A DNA stretch of 64,000 nucleotides from Membranipora membranacea (GCA_914767715.1 OU612073.1:19530001-19594000); one strand, 5' to 3'. Counted from the stretch's first letter, positions 11,094-23,800 are shown. The notes: generated by a model not told the origin, from the sequence alone. Made by a program: numbers and translations.

Positions 11094-11101
11094 TATTTAT
11101 A
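11094..11101 (-). promoter_or_regulatory. TATA box of lectin gene 2
   Basis: TATAAATA on the minus strand about 83 bases upstream of the ATG, within a block of roughly 130 bases shared with lectin gene 1 (GAACTCATC, GTGGTACAGTG, and a CCAAT-type element at 11123-11133). Confidence 0.75.
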
Positions 11102-11139
11102 CTGAATTTGTGGACAGGTCTCAGCCAATAAGCATAGAG

Positions 11140-12292
11140 AGGTTCACAAAATGATCGGTAGAGCCAATCAACAAAAATATTCATTGGTGGAGCAAACATA
11201 ATAATTTATGAAGTACTATTGTTTGGTTCAGTCTTTGGGCTCAATCATGGTGACATTTACTTGTGTATTTCTGCATATGTAGGGGTAAAGCAAGAGAACA
11301 GAAACAAATTTGCTTTGTTATGATAAGGGATAACAGGTGGCAACAACATTTGTGGCAATCACCTAAGGCCAGGCAGCCTTCTGTGGAAAGTTATTAATGT
11401 GATAGAAACTCTGAATCACTAAGTTTGGCATACCAATACATTAGAGAGTTGTTAAATGATCATGATTTATCCAAATAGCTAACAATCACAATCATATATC
11501 ATTCGGTCGCAGTCAATATAAAACTCAGAACTTTTGTCTGTTGTGACTGGCAGGCCGATATCAACTAGATGCTAACCATTTTGACCAGTTATCTAAAGCA
11601 CAACATCCTTCTCTATTTACTTTGACTCCTTGACCGAACCCTACACAACATACCTTGATTACAGTCTATTAAAATTAACCTTCCTTATGACCATAGCGAA
11701 TTAAAGAAAGTTATCATAATATTAAAAAAATCAGGCGCACCGAGATAACAGCTCTCATCATCGAAGAAGCTCTATGCTTGTGTGAGGCTGATTGAGGGCT
11801 GATGGCCGGGGGTCCCATCCCACCAGTGCATATTCTTTCAATCTAATTTCCTTGTAAATTTAAAAACTAAGCCTTTTGTTTAAACAACACCAGTGGTAGA
11901 TTGGAACTAGCCCATGAGCAGATTAGTAAGCAGGTAACAGACTTTGTCAGAGACAGTGCCTATTAACAATGATGACTGTCAAAGCTAGGATCAGTGAATG
12001 GGGGTAGCACAGTGAAAAAAGCAAGATCATTCTTATTTCATTTATCGCTGACTATTTGTGTTCGATGGGTCACTGTCTGTATTAAAGATACAGGACAAAC
12101 CTGCAATTCGCAACTCACAGTTACTGGGTGTTTGATGGCATAGTGTAAACACATAGAACACTTATTGATGACAAACTCGCCTCACATGATAATAACTCTT
12201 GGTTTATTTATTGACGTATCAAATGGAAACTTGCAGCGATCATCATCTGGTACTTACTTCAGAGGGTGAATCTAATATATTAATAAAACTGT
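11140..12292. other. Intergenic, no gene seen
   Basis: AT-rich upstream flank of lectin gene 2 without supported features. Confidence 0.5.
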
Positions 12293-12485
12293 TGAACACA
12301 CAGGTGACAGCCCTGATCAGTGTCACAGCCTCCGGTTCAAAGATACATTGTCAACATGAACCTATTAATACCATCATTTGCTGTGTTAAGGTTCAAAGCC
12401 TTGATGGTTACACTGATTAAACATTGGTACACACAGGTAACATCCCTGATCTGTCACACCACCTCCGGTTCAATCATGCTATAAA
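12293..12485. repeat. Dispersed repeat family F, copy 2
   Basis: Contains two related blocks: CACAGGTGACAGCCCTGATCAG..GGTTCAAAG, and CACACAGGTAACATCCCTG..CCTCCGGTTCAATCATG. Both match 4215-4430. The inverted right arm of the 4.2-4.7 kb copy is missing. Confidence 0.7.
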
Positions 12486-12663
12486 TATAGGAACCTTGTG
12501 CATGTAGTGTTAACATCCTCATGACCAAAATTTTTGTTTAGAGGGAGGGGAGTTGTAATCATAGTTCACAATGATTTCAAACTTATAGGCTAAATCATTA
12601 TAGTTTTTTCAACTTTCTTTTGATCCACTGAAAATATTTACTGAGTGCAAATGAGAATTTTTT

Positions 12664-13574
12664 CGGTAACTGTAAATTGCTGAACAGACTGAACAGCTGA
12701 ACAGAATTTCTCAGACTACAATTATTTGTTGTATTCTTCTCTGTGGCTGACTATCACTTCTCAAACATATTCCTCCCAGCCAAATGATTTAATGAGTCAC
12801 TAAGTTCCTGTTGGCACCTAATATATTCGTTTTAGGGCAATTTCTGATATATATTATATGAACGTGGGGTACATATCTAACCAAGGAGTAAAATACTTAC
12901 TCCTTGATCTAACCCTGAGCAGGCGTATGGCTATTCATGTAAGGTCGCTGGACAGTATTTCTCATCTTTGATTGGTCCACACGTTCAGAATCTGTTATAG
13001 CTGACCCTCGCAAGCTTTTGTCAAGCAGCGCTTGCCTGAGTTTTTGAAGGTTATTACTGGTACGTCAATCATGCGTAATGTAAAAGCTGCAAGATTCATA
13101 GCTTTATTTATATCCTGACACAAAGCTTTACACTGATTGCATATCTTCACAAATAGCCACACTATACATTTTACCACTGATCCGTAAATTCATATCAATT
13201 AGGGCAGGCAAATGAAGCAATCAAATCTGACCAAATCTGATGGTGTTTAGGAAACCAGAAACATTATTCAGCGCAATGCCATCCTTTCCTCTAGCCAGTC
13301 TTGACAAGCTTTGTTTGGGGAGGGGGGTTGGGGTTCCTTCCATCCATTCACTAAGTTTAATACCCAAAAACTTACTGTGGATTAAATAATAGAAAGAAAC
13401 AAAGGCAATCGCAAACTTAATAATTATAAGTAAAGTGTCCAGCAGAATATAAGGAGTTGTCCAGGCTTGTGCAAAATTAGCCAATCATGTAATACTGTAA
13501 TCAAAAATAGTAGTCTGAGACATTATGTTCAGCTGTTCAGCATGTCCAGCCTGTTCAGCAATTTACAGTTACCG
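12664..13574. mobile_element. TIR element, about 0.9 kb, superfamily unknown
   Basis: CGGTAACTGTAAATTGCTGA at 12664 recurs inverted, ending at 13574. The inverted match continues through the CTGAACAGCTGAACA block and CTCAGACTAC, about 55-60 bases on each side. One arm has an extra copy of the TGAACAG-like unit. The interior has two minus-strand frames (12995-13177, 13221-13484) that I do not recognise. I could not define a target-site duplication. Confidence 0.65.
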
Positions 13575-14856
13575 GAACTTTTTAAGGATAAAACGTATTT
13601 GAAGGGGAGGATAGAACATACATGAGGTTAAGATTGAACCCCATTTACAGCATTTACTTGTTGCAGCTTTCCAAAAAAATATTGTGATGTCAGCAGTGAT
13701 AGTAGTGAGATGTGATCAGTGCAGATCAGGTGGTATCAGGTTGTACAGATCAGTAGTGTTATGCATCCACAAGCCCATAGGTCCCCACAGTGTAAGAATC
13801 CATATAAGAATCCTTAGATATTACGACCAACAAAACACTCAAAAAATACTTGTATGGGAACCAGGTGAGGCACTAAGAGCAGTCTGACCTCTGGCCTTGT
13901 ATCCATACAGGAGTTTGTAACACTGAAATTTATCAGCGAGTTTCTCATAATAATATCCAACCATAGTGCAGTCATGTACAATAAGGGAAGTTACAGTACA
14001 AACTACATGATAAGGAAGCAATGCTTTGAATTCCTGAACTTGCTCTGTTTTTTTTCTATTGCTTTTGGAACTACTGAATCACAGATCAATGAAAATGCAT
14101 CAATTTGTGTTTATTTCTCACTCATTATACACATATGTATTGTCTTGTCTTCAATGGGGGGTAATACAACATGATTGTATTATTATAGTACAGGTACATG
14201 TACAGGTACCCTAGTACTCAGAGGCCCCAGAAGAATGAAGTCAAAAAGATCTGGAACCTTGACGCGTATTTTGGATTCCTGGATGACAGTTGGTTTATCC
14301 AGAGTGTAAGTGGTTTTTGGAAATTGTCTGATGCTATTTTATTTGGGACAATTGGTAAAGATAGTGAATATGGTCATCCAGGTTTTCACCACAACCAGGA
14401 CATTCGGACTCATCCGCTTATCTTAATTTAGTCAGGTGAGACCTGGACTGTCCATGGCCTGTGATTTTTTTTTTGCATTTTACTTTATTTTGACCGATCA
14501 ATGTCCATATCAGACAAATCATACCATGTCAACAAAAGAAAAAAGGATTAAAAAACGCATAAAAAGGCTCCTTGAGAAAAGTGATGTTCGACAATGATTA
14601 TTAAGGGGTCGTCCATGTCCACGTCCATATTCAGGGTGAGCAAACATTCTTTAGTACACTTCTTTGTACTCTTTTGGGTTTGGAGCCATTTTGGATGCTT
14701 TTATGTTACAAGCCAATAGGAACTCAGTATGAATGGTATATATAATCATGAGGAAACAACACGGATCATCAAAAGCCTTTATCAACTGAGGCGTGTTTTT
14801 GAGGCTGCGGCTAGACATTGGTGTATTTGAGCAGCTGCCAAGGGGCCCCTATTTGT
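13575..14856. other. Intergenic, no gene seen
   Basis: Only short ORFs of no recognised family. Nothing else supported. Confidence 0.45.
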
Positions 14857-16440
14857 TCAAATGCAATAATAGTTTGAACAGATATGTGAAAGACTCTCGT
14901 GCACAACATGGTGTTGCGAATTTGTCTCGTATGGTGAACCCTGCCCATGGACCTTTAAAGGTATTGGAGGGATAGGGTCAGGACACATGGTGTCAAGTGA
15001 GGCACCAATGTTAGCAAGTTCATCAGCCTGCTCATTACCCTGGATACCTGTGTGTCCAGGCACCCATAAGAGGTCTAGATGGTTAGTTTGGGCCAGTTGG
15101 TTTATACTTTTGATACAGTCTAGTTTGGTCTTAATTCTTATTGTTGGATTTTAAAGGAGTTTTAGCGCGGACCTGCTATAAGATATAATGGAAAGCGTCT
15201 GACAATCATGTTGCAAGAGCATAGCAGCAGCAGTGGCTATTGCGAGCATTTCAGATTGAAAAAACAGTTGATTTAACAGTTTTTGTGAAATGGAAACATT
15301 ATGGTTTTTATTTTGGAGATCAGCACCTTCATCCTTTACCTTGGTGAATATGCCCACTCCTACCCCAAGTTCATTGGATGACCCATCAGTGTCGGAGCAT
15401 ATAACATATTGGTTAGTGTCGACTGTTTCTTTAAGCCACTGTTGCTTTGCTGGGTATTAAAACTGACTTCATCACTTGGGAAGATCAGTTGTTTACTTTT
15501 GTAATAAGATCGATGAGTGGATGTACTGGTTGATTTTATGGTGACCTAGATTTGGTTGGGGTGTTATGCCTGTTAAGCTAAGGTCGGGGTAGTTTGAAAG
15601 GTTAAAGTTGCAGACATTAGGGCTGATTTATTTATTTTGGATATTTCAGTAATACCGCCTGTTTTGGTCATTGCCTCCCACCATAATGCCGTGAAGGAAT
15701 AAAGGGTGGATAATGCTTTGCAAGACCCATAACAGTTGGGTTGGTCCGAGGCCCCATCTCATTCCTATTGCCCGCCTTCAAAACCAAAGAGAAAACAAGT
15801 CAATGTTATGTGTCGATATGTTTTTGGGTGATAGTATGATGATTTGCCTGGTTTCGGGATGAAGATTACCTTGGATTTTCGCCATATTTGAGGGAGGTAG
15901 GAAAATTCCAGACTTAACATATAATGTTGTTGTAACTACGGCATTATGTGTGTCAGGGCCCATCAGGGCCTGGAGCCTGGATTGGCTGAAAAAACTCAAT
16001 AGCCCATTTTATTTCCATGGTTGAGAAAATTTAGTTTAAAAATGGGCCTGGTGGTCCATAGTGATATGATCTGTTAGTAAATGTGTCATGAGGATTGTGC
16101 TGATTGTGATTGCTTGGAAAGTGAGTAGCTAGTAGCACTTGGATTTTTTGCACAGGGCTACAAATGGGTGTCCCAGTGGAGTTTTTGACTCATCGTAAGG
16201 GGTGGGTGTTATTTTTACTTAAAAGTTTTTGGATCTTAGCTGATGCCTTCAGTATTTCTACAAAAATTCCGCCATGATTTGGTTTTGGTGTCTAAGATAG
16301 CTTCTTTATACTCACTGCGCAGACATCGGTAAGTTCCCGGGTTTTGGCCAGGTACTCTTTTTTGATTTTTGGAGCGCAGACCTGGTGTTGTGACGAATCT
16401 TTTTGAGGTCGTTGTTCCACCATGATTTGCAGCCTTTCCG
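14857..16440 (-). mobile_element. Decayed LINE with RNase H domain, RT palm deleted
   Basis: Read on the minus strand from 16440 down, the order is as follows. First comes a basic linker ending Y-K-E-A-I-x-D-x-K-x-x-S-W-R-N-F-C. Next is the RT N-terminal block around 15800-16030 (Q-A-P-G-P-D-G, then V-I-F-I-P-K-P-G-K in shifted frames). The catalytic palm (F/Y-A-D-D) is absent. A thumb-like block (L-L-W-V-L-Q-S-I-I-H-P) follows, then RNase HI at about 15430-14970. RNase H signatures are S-D-T-D-G-S, Q-S-E-M-L-A-I and P-G-H-T-G-I-Q-G-N-E-Q-A-D-E-L-A. The Asp expected in the S-x-S-R-S-A-L strand is Tyr, and a TAA follows shortly after. An RNase H domain in a non-LTR element points to the I/Jockey-related clades. 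Several frameshifts; not functional. Confidence 0.82.
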
Positions 16441-16448
16441 CTTGCATA

Positions 16449-16471
16449 TGTATATATATATATATATATAT
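16449..16471. repeat. (TA)n microsatellite
   Basis: A run of alternating TA beside the 5' end of the LINE remnant. Confidence 0.85.
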
Positions 16472-16564
16472 GCAATAGGCTATACTAATTAAACTAGGCT
16501 TTACTCGATCAAAGCTTTATCATCGGTACAACTCTGCCATGATCGCCCTAATAATTGATTATTA

Positions 16565-16640
16565 GTAAACACAGGTAACAGCCTTGATTTGACACACAAC
16601 CTCCAGCTCAATCATGATTAAAATAGGTTCTGCTTTTGAA
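16565..16640. repeat. Dispersed repeat family F, short copy
   Basis: ACACAGGTAACAGCC, ACACACAACCTCC and TCAATCATGATTAAAAT, with following sequence, match 4360-4435. Confidence 0.6.
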
Positions 16641-17155
16641 TAAAAATCGCCTGGTGCAACTTCGATCATAATCAACTAAGTTCTTCCTTTTGCAATTTGA
16701 TTATTGAGTGACACTCTGTGACATAAAAGAAATGATAACAGGTTATCATTGTTGGGTATAGAATGACATGATGAAAAGTACTATACCTTGACCCACCACA
16801 CCATGTATGCATCCTGTATGTCATCTTAAGATGCAGAAACAAGGATAATAAGTGTGTCTAAGCTCAATTATTGTCGACTAACTTTAGGGAGTCCTGAGAA
16901 TAATGTTGATAATGTTATTATTCAAAAGCCCTCTTAAAGCCAACCTTCTCTTATGAAGATAGCTGCCTTAGAGGTCAGATTGACGCAAACTCTTCATCAG
17001 CTTTGTCATCAATATGGTAAACTTATGGATTGGTATTTTACTGTTGGCCATAATTGAGGTGTTGAAACAGCCTCTATTCTACCACCCATATATCTATCTA
17101 CCCTTGCTGAAAAACTGAAGTGAAAGCAAAAGTTTGTACACGCTATGTATAGTGC
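16641..17155. other. Intergenic, no gene seen
   Basis: No supported feature between the family F copy and the hAT-like element. Confidence 0.45.
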
Positions 17156-17422
17156 CAGTGTTTGAAGTGGAAAATATGAGGTAGGGGGATGCCAACCAGA
17201 CCGGGGGTACAGGGGGCGGCCTAGGCCCTGTCCCCGGCCGCCGTAGCCCTGTGGTGATTACAAATGAAAAAGCATCAATTTTAGCCATATTTAAAAAACT
17301 CATATTGATGTACTCACCAGCTGGTGGCAGTAACCTGGGTTATGATATATGTCATGCATCCCCCTAGACAAAGTAGAAAGGAGGCCACCATCCCCATGCA
17401 TCCCCCCTAAATTCTAACACTG
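17156..17422. mobile_element. Small hAT-like element, GC-rich core (267 bp)
   Basis: Begins CAGTGTTTGAA and ends TTCTAACACTG, inverted with one mismatch. GGGGGATGC also recurs inverted near both ends. The 8 bases outside each end are TATAGTGC and GATAGAGC (6 of 8 alike), compatible with an old hAT target duplication. The core (about 17195-17255) is notably GC-rich. No coding capacity. Confidence 0.5.
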
Positions 17423-17430
17423 GATAGAGC

Positions 17431-18984
17431 ACATAGGGGATGTAAGAGGTTTAACGAATATACTTGATATATTATTTAAAATAAAATTTCTGTAACAAGA
17501 ACTGTAAACTGTGATGCGCAGTGGCGACAAAACCTGCAATTCCTTATTGGTAAGCAGCAAACCATACGGCTAGAAAGCGGCTGTTGATGACTAAAGGTGA
17601 GTAAGCTCTGAGATATCAGAAAGCCCAATAATTTCTTTGCAGATGTGGGTAGAGATTGTGAGTTTGAAAATCATGAGCCTGTTATAAGCTCAGAGTCACC
17701 CACAATCAGCATCGGCCTTAATTATTCAGAGCCAAAATTGTGCGCTGACACTCAGTACTGCTGATAGTTTTCTGAGTTTGAATGTGATCCACTGACTTAT
17801 ATATATATAATTAACAGTACGTGTAAACAGCAATGATATCTCACAGAGAGGAAACATGAAGAGATTATTATCTCCCAGCCTGGGCAGGGATTCCAGGCCA
17901 ATTTCACCGTTGTCTTACCTTGTAGAGATATTACAAGGATTCTTTGCCAATCTGTAAAAACATACCATTAAATTCATCTTCAAAGACTCCAAAATCCTTG
18001 ACTCATGACTCTTTACAGCCCAGTGAATCGATTGGGGCAGTAAGTTCCTTGAGCCGTAATCTAATTATGCATGGATTTAATAAATGAGAATCTAGACATG
18101 TCTATCGTTTTCGTTCAACCTTCTCTAACTAAGACCACAGACTTCAAGCAGAATGTACATTTCAGGAATGTGAGATTTATTGAAGGCAAATCCAAATGTA
18201 GTAGAGAAAGATCTATCAGATGAGGATGATCTCTGTTTTGAGTTCATACCTGTTGCGCTAATAGAAAAGCATGGAGCCAGGGCAATAAAGTGAATAGGTA
18301 AAAATCCCATATATATGATGTTATAATATGGACATATTGAATGACTGATTAAGTTTTAAGTTTTAATGCGGAGATAGTTCGCCCCTGTAGAACCCATGGT
18401 ATTCAAGCCTCGCCCTCTTACTACTCTTTATAGCTGAGAAGGACCTCTGGTATTTCTAGTCCCTTACCACAAGGACCTGGCTAGGATAAACGGTGTGTCT
18501 GTACCAATTCAAGAGCAACTGTTAGTGTTTGTGACCGACCTTTGACCTCTCAGATCACCAATCCCGACCATTAACCTTATGACCATTCCTGACTATTAAT
18601 CAACATAGCTCCTATACCTTGTCCTGTTTGACTACATCTCTTCTTAAATAGATTCGATCTCGGTTTTGTAAAAATATCACCACCTTTTCGAAAAAACAAA
18701 ATGTTAAGGAAAGCGGAATGGTCATCGTTTAATTCAGCAGTCAAACTAAATAACAGTGCAATGTTCCATTGTTATAATATTTGGGATGACACATGCTTGA
18801 TCATCACTTATATCACTCAGGAATCCACATAGCGGTTGAAAAAATGCAAAACTGAAGCTTTGTGAGGCTTGCTGCTCTCGTTTTTACAGGTTATGAAATT
18901 AAATATAGTTTGGAAAACTGTAGGGGGTTAGCGGAGATCATTCACCCATTTAGTACCAACCAATCATAACCAGTATTCAAATTA
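17431..18984. other. Intergenic, no gene seen
   Basis: About 1.5 kb of AT-rich sequence with no convincing ORF or repeat that I can identify. Confidence 0.45.
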
Positions 18985-19195
18985 AGGTCGCAGATTTAGG
19001 TCACAAGGGTCCTTGCCACTATATGTACCAGGTGACTGTTATTTCAAAGCTCAACTAGTATTGATCATGATTGCACCGGAGGTTGTGTGACAGTTCAGGA
19101 CTTACTAATATTTAATTAGCATGTGTATCCAATCTTTGAACCTCAACACAGCCTAGGACCGTGTAATAGGTTCACACCAATAACATATCTTTAAT
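18985..19195. repeat. Dispersed repeat family F, inverted copy
   Basis: ATTTAGGTCAC, TGATCATGATTG, CGGAGGTTGTGTGACAG and GAACCTCAACACAGCC are the reverse complement of sequences at 4260-4480. This copy has the opposite orientation. Confidence 0.65.
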
Positions 19196-19309
19196 CTAGT
19201 TAAAATTGCTGCGCATAAAACTATTGAAAAATATGATAACAATGATATATATTCTCATTCTATGCTGTCACAAACTAAGGACCTATTCTTTGGGAATGCT
19301 TGAAATAAA

Positions 19310-19566
19310 TATATATTCTTATCGACCGGTCTCCATTGAGGTGAGATATCTTTGTAGATACTTTTCGCTCATGTCTATGGCAAGTACCCTGTCTGCCAAA
19401 CAACATATACAGTGGCGTGATCGTCACTTTCGGTTACAAATGCGTGAAGCGCCCCATATTTTTTTCCCCTATAATATGTTACATTATAAGAAAGAAAAAA
19501 TATATATTCTTATCGACCGGTCTCCATTGAGTTGAGATATCTTTGTAGATACTTTTCGCTCATGTC
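19310..19566. repeat. Tandem duplication remnant enclosing a 125-bp dispersed repeat
   Basis: The 66 bases at 19310-19375 (TATATATTCTTATCGACCGG onward) recur at 19501-19566 with a single difference. Between them is the 125-bp sequence also found at 7366-7487. The period is 191 bases, so this is one and a third copies of a tandem unit. The flanking repeats are too long to be a normal target-site duplication. Confidence 0.8.
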
Positions 19567-20542
19567 AGATTAAAAACACTAGGTTCAGGATATCCCTCTC
19601 AAGATGGTGTTATTACCAAGATCCTCACAGCAGTGCCCATTTGTTTCAGCTGAGAGTGTTGGTACATCTGCAGTGTCATTGTTGACTAGGGGAAGTTGTG
19701 GCAATGTCTTCTGAGCTATATACGAGATGATATGTTGATTCTGTTCAACACTCACCACCACTACTTTAACCAGCTAGTTTGTGTGTATATCTCAACAATC
19801 ATGTTAGGTGCCACCATGTATGTGTGTGATGACTTTTAAGTGCGCAGACTTGTAAATGCGAGATAAAATCTTTTTCAAAAACCCTGCAATCCACTTACAA
19901 ACTCGGTGACTTTATTGTGAGGTTTTACGGTTAGCAGCAGCAAACTTGAACCAGTCTTGATGCCAACTCAAAACAACAATAATGGTAAATATTTACCATT
20001 TGTTGTTGTTATCATGGAAACCATAATTAAAACACTGAAATGGGCAATCTAACCTTTGAAAGAGTCATAATCCTTCATCACGCTTCAAATTAGTGATAGA
20101 ATTCTGACTATTATTATTGGGCAAAATAAAGCATTTCAATGACACAACCTCTGTGATAAATCTATTACTATGGCTAACAAAAAGGAAAACATGATTCAGG
20201 CATAATCTGCGTCTACATGATTCATTTTTGAAGTCACCCTCATTTATAAGTCTGGTGACTTTATTGTGAAGTTTTATGGTAAGAGATAATCTCCCTCATT
20301 ATTTTTTTTTTGGATGATGGCGGATGTTTCTTATCAATAAACACATTTCTAAAGCAATGTAAGTAACATGTCAAACTACTGCACCAAGGCGCTCTCACAC
20401 CTGCAGCGCAGTCATTGATCCATTTGTTTTGCCTGCCATAATTATTACATATTCAATAAAAATTAATCTCTCCACCTTCCCTGCTCCATCATCTCGTTGC
20501 CAAGAATTGTATGCGTATCCATATAACACACTAAACCATCAG
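19567..20542. other. Intergenic, no gene seen
   Basis: Upstream flank of the MACPF gene. No coding sequence recognised; the promoter elements start at about 20543. Confidence 0.5.
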
Positions 20543-20605
20543 CCAATCAAACAGGGAGGAGACAGAGGCGGTCCAATGACGTATCATCATATTTAGACTA
20601 TAAAA
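20543..20605 (+). promoter_or_regulatory. Core promoter of the MACPF gene
   Basis: TATAAAA at 20599-20605. Upstream are two CCAAT boxes (20543-20547, 20573-20577) and TGACGTA beginning at 20578, which resembles a CRE/ATF half site. The predicted start of transcription is about 20630, giving a short non-coding first exon that ends near 20668 at AAGT/GTGAGT. Confidence 0.7.
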
Positions 20606-20876
20606 GCTGAGCTTGCGGATCATAACAATCATTCTAAGCCATTCCACATCTCTGCAGTCTGTTGAAGTGTGAGTATTTATGTTTTGATTGCTACATAGCA
20701 GTGATCATAATGTTATTTACTATGTCAAACACAAAATATTAATTTTATTATTACTGCCTTGAATCCTGTTGTTCGAATTGGTATATTATTTGTATGAAGC
20801 ATTGGTAAAAGATATGAAGATATTTTGTGTACTCATTTTGTTTTACATGCAGAGGTTATATTTATTTTGAAGGGTG

Positions 20877-23800
20877 ATGATGTCTAGAATTCAAGAGATG
20901 CTTTTCTTTCTTGGAGCTATGGTGCTCATGTGCTCATCCAAAACAAGTAAGTTAAAAACACAACCACAAGACACAAACTTATCTAATCAAATTGAATGTG
21001 ATAGTGCATGTAAGGATACTGAAAAATACTTTTCAATATATTAAAAATATTCTCACTGACATGCCCAACAGGATTTTGATTGAGATTAAATACACATGCA
21101 AATGGAATTTAACATGTGTTACACCCATCTTTTAGGGGGTGATACCAACGACATGCCCAATTAGAACTGATTTTTGTACTTCCTATGTTATCCAAATTAT
21201 TAGAAAAACATAAAACCACACATTTAGGCCTGGATTTTAATGCTGAGATAAAATCCTTTCATTTTAGAAAGGCATTCGACTGTGTCAATCATCAGGATAG
21301 CTTTGAAAAAAGTCCGCAGTTTTGGCATAAGAGGCTTAGCTTATAATATCATTATGTCTTACCTGTCTCAGCACGAGCAATATGTGAAGGTCTATGAAAG
21401 TTTTTCTGAAATTTTACCATTTAGTATTGGAGTTCCTCAAGGATCCATTTTAGACCTTACACTATTCTTGATATTCATCAAGGGTCTCCGGAACTAACCA
21501 ACAAATTCATCCTCATTTTCATATGCAGATGAGTATTTTTTTGTCAAAAACCTGAATATCTATTCTTTAGAGCAGCTGTGGGCAACCTGCGGCCTTATTG
21601 CCAGTGCGGCCTAATTGGTAATATTTTGCGGCCTAATTGTGGCCTTTTGTCTGTAAAGGTTTTAATTCCCGTTTTGTTATGTAGATATCCAAGTAAACAT
21701 ATCGCTCTGATATCACAAATTTTCATGTATGGTGGCCATTCTGGATTAGGCATATAGCTTCGCTTCCAAAGCTATTCTACACAAAAATATCATAACTATG
21801 CTGTTGCAAACTACTTTTCAAGTGCTTTATTTTCAAATTAACTCAGCACAGTGGCCTCTAGATGTTGAAATTACAAAGATCTATAATACTATAGTAATTA
21901 TTATTTTTGCAAAACTGTCATTTCGAACAAGGAAGGCAGATTTGTATCAACATGTTACAAGAGTGTTGCTGCATTTTGGCTGAAGTGTTCAAGATTGCCT
22001 CTTATTTCATAAACATTTGCAAAAATTTCCCCCTTGCGGGAGGGTGCTACAGCACCCCTCATGTACCCACCCTGCCCTTTGCCATACACACGAAACACGG
22101 GGACATGTAGACATGTACGCAATCAAATCATGAGAAGCATGACACCACAGAAGCTCAGATAAACCAGTAATTCTGTTGAGGTTATGTTTCTTGCAACATT
22201 TTGCAGTTTACACGCCTAAATCTGTTATAGTTTATACAAAAGAATTGCAAAAATTGTTACCCCTGTTCAACTTTAAGCTTGACAGATATTCTGCGGCCTT
22301 TTGAGTTGAAACTCCGTAAAATGTGGCTTTTTTTATAAAAAGGTTGCCCACCCATGCTTTAGAGAGACCATGCAATAATGATATTGCCCTGATTTTATTT
22401 TGCACATCAGGGAGAACATTTTCGGATGATAGTAGATGCATAAAAAAATGTATATATATATAGTTTATTCACAAACGGTAACATGGTTTCCAAAGTTCTA
22501 TGATGTTAGTTCAGGCTGCATCAGCAATGCAACTATTTTCACAGCCCATGGGATATCTGCACCCACCAGCCCTTGCCTACACACGCGAATGTCTTTCATT
22601 TTAGTTCAAAAGAGGAACGCCGTAAGTTGCCCTACGGAGCCAAGCGAGCACTTTCCGAACATCGATTATAGCTTGAAAGGGTACAACCTACTGGAAGGTT
22701 ACCCTCTTGCTCAGGCTAGTGATCCCGGTTTCGAGAGAAAGATATTTGTCGCAAATTATTCTCAAGACATTCATAGTTCAGATTGCCGGTATGTACCTGT
22801 TATATGATTGTTAGAGCACCTGTGAGGGAAAAATCACAAGATCAGTTTTACCCTTATAACACAGTGTCTCACTCAAGTTTAAACATACGACCATAAACAT
22901 TTGCACTTCATGCAGTGACAACAATGAATCACAGCAGATGAATTAAAATTGGTCTGAAAATTTAACACATTTCCAGTTGATGGAACTTGATGCCAATCTC
23001 AAACTTACTTCTCAAACAGTATTTTGTAATGTTTCACATAACACCATTTACTGAAACATGACTGTAAAAGAACAAGGCTGCCAATAACTACTATCTCAGC
23101 TCTGCCCCTTACTCCAAAATTGCTGCATTTCACTTTCAATCATGTTATTTATTTCTTTTGAATAGTTACCATATACCATTTGGATTTGATGCTGTAAAAG
23201 ATCTTTCCTGCCGATTGTCCTTCACGTCACACACCATTGAGAGTTCAAAGGAGCTGAGAGATCAACTGAGCGTTTATGCCTCCGCGTCTGGTGGATATGG
23301 TGGTGTTGAGTTTTCTGCAAGTGCAGGCTATGATCAAGAATCTGAAACATTTGAGCAATCTAACTCAAAAAAAGTAGAGTCATCTGCAACATGTCAGTAC
23401 TTTGTCACACAAATGGCCCTTCATGACAAACCAGATTTCAGTGATGATTTCAAAAAGACCCTCAATAACTTGAATCAAGAGATAAAGTCCTTTGGTAGAG
23501 TGAGTGAAAATTCTATAAATGCTCTTATTGATGCTTTTGGCACTCATTATGTAGACCATATGGTGTATGGTGCGAGACTAACTCGCATACATACAATGAC
23601 CTCAGATGCTTTCAGTAGTATGGAGCAGTCAGGCATGAACATAGAGGCATCAGCTAGCTACTCAGGGGCAGTTAGTGTAGCAGCTACTGTAGGTATGACT
23701 CAAGAGCAGAAACAAGCAGCTAGTACATTTAATGAAAATGTACAAACCAAAATTTACGCCATGGGTAAACCTCCACCTGCAGACGGTGACCTAAACACCT

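Noticed and set aside
12995-13484. Two minus-strand ORFs inside the 0.9-kb TIR element, one with a hydrophobic stretch
   Set aside because: No transposase motif and no continuity between them; not enough to call a gene.
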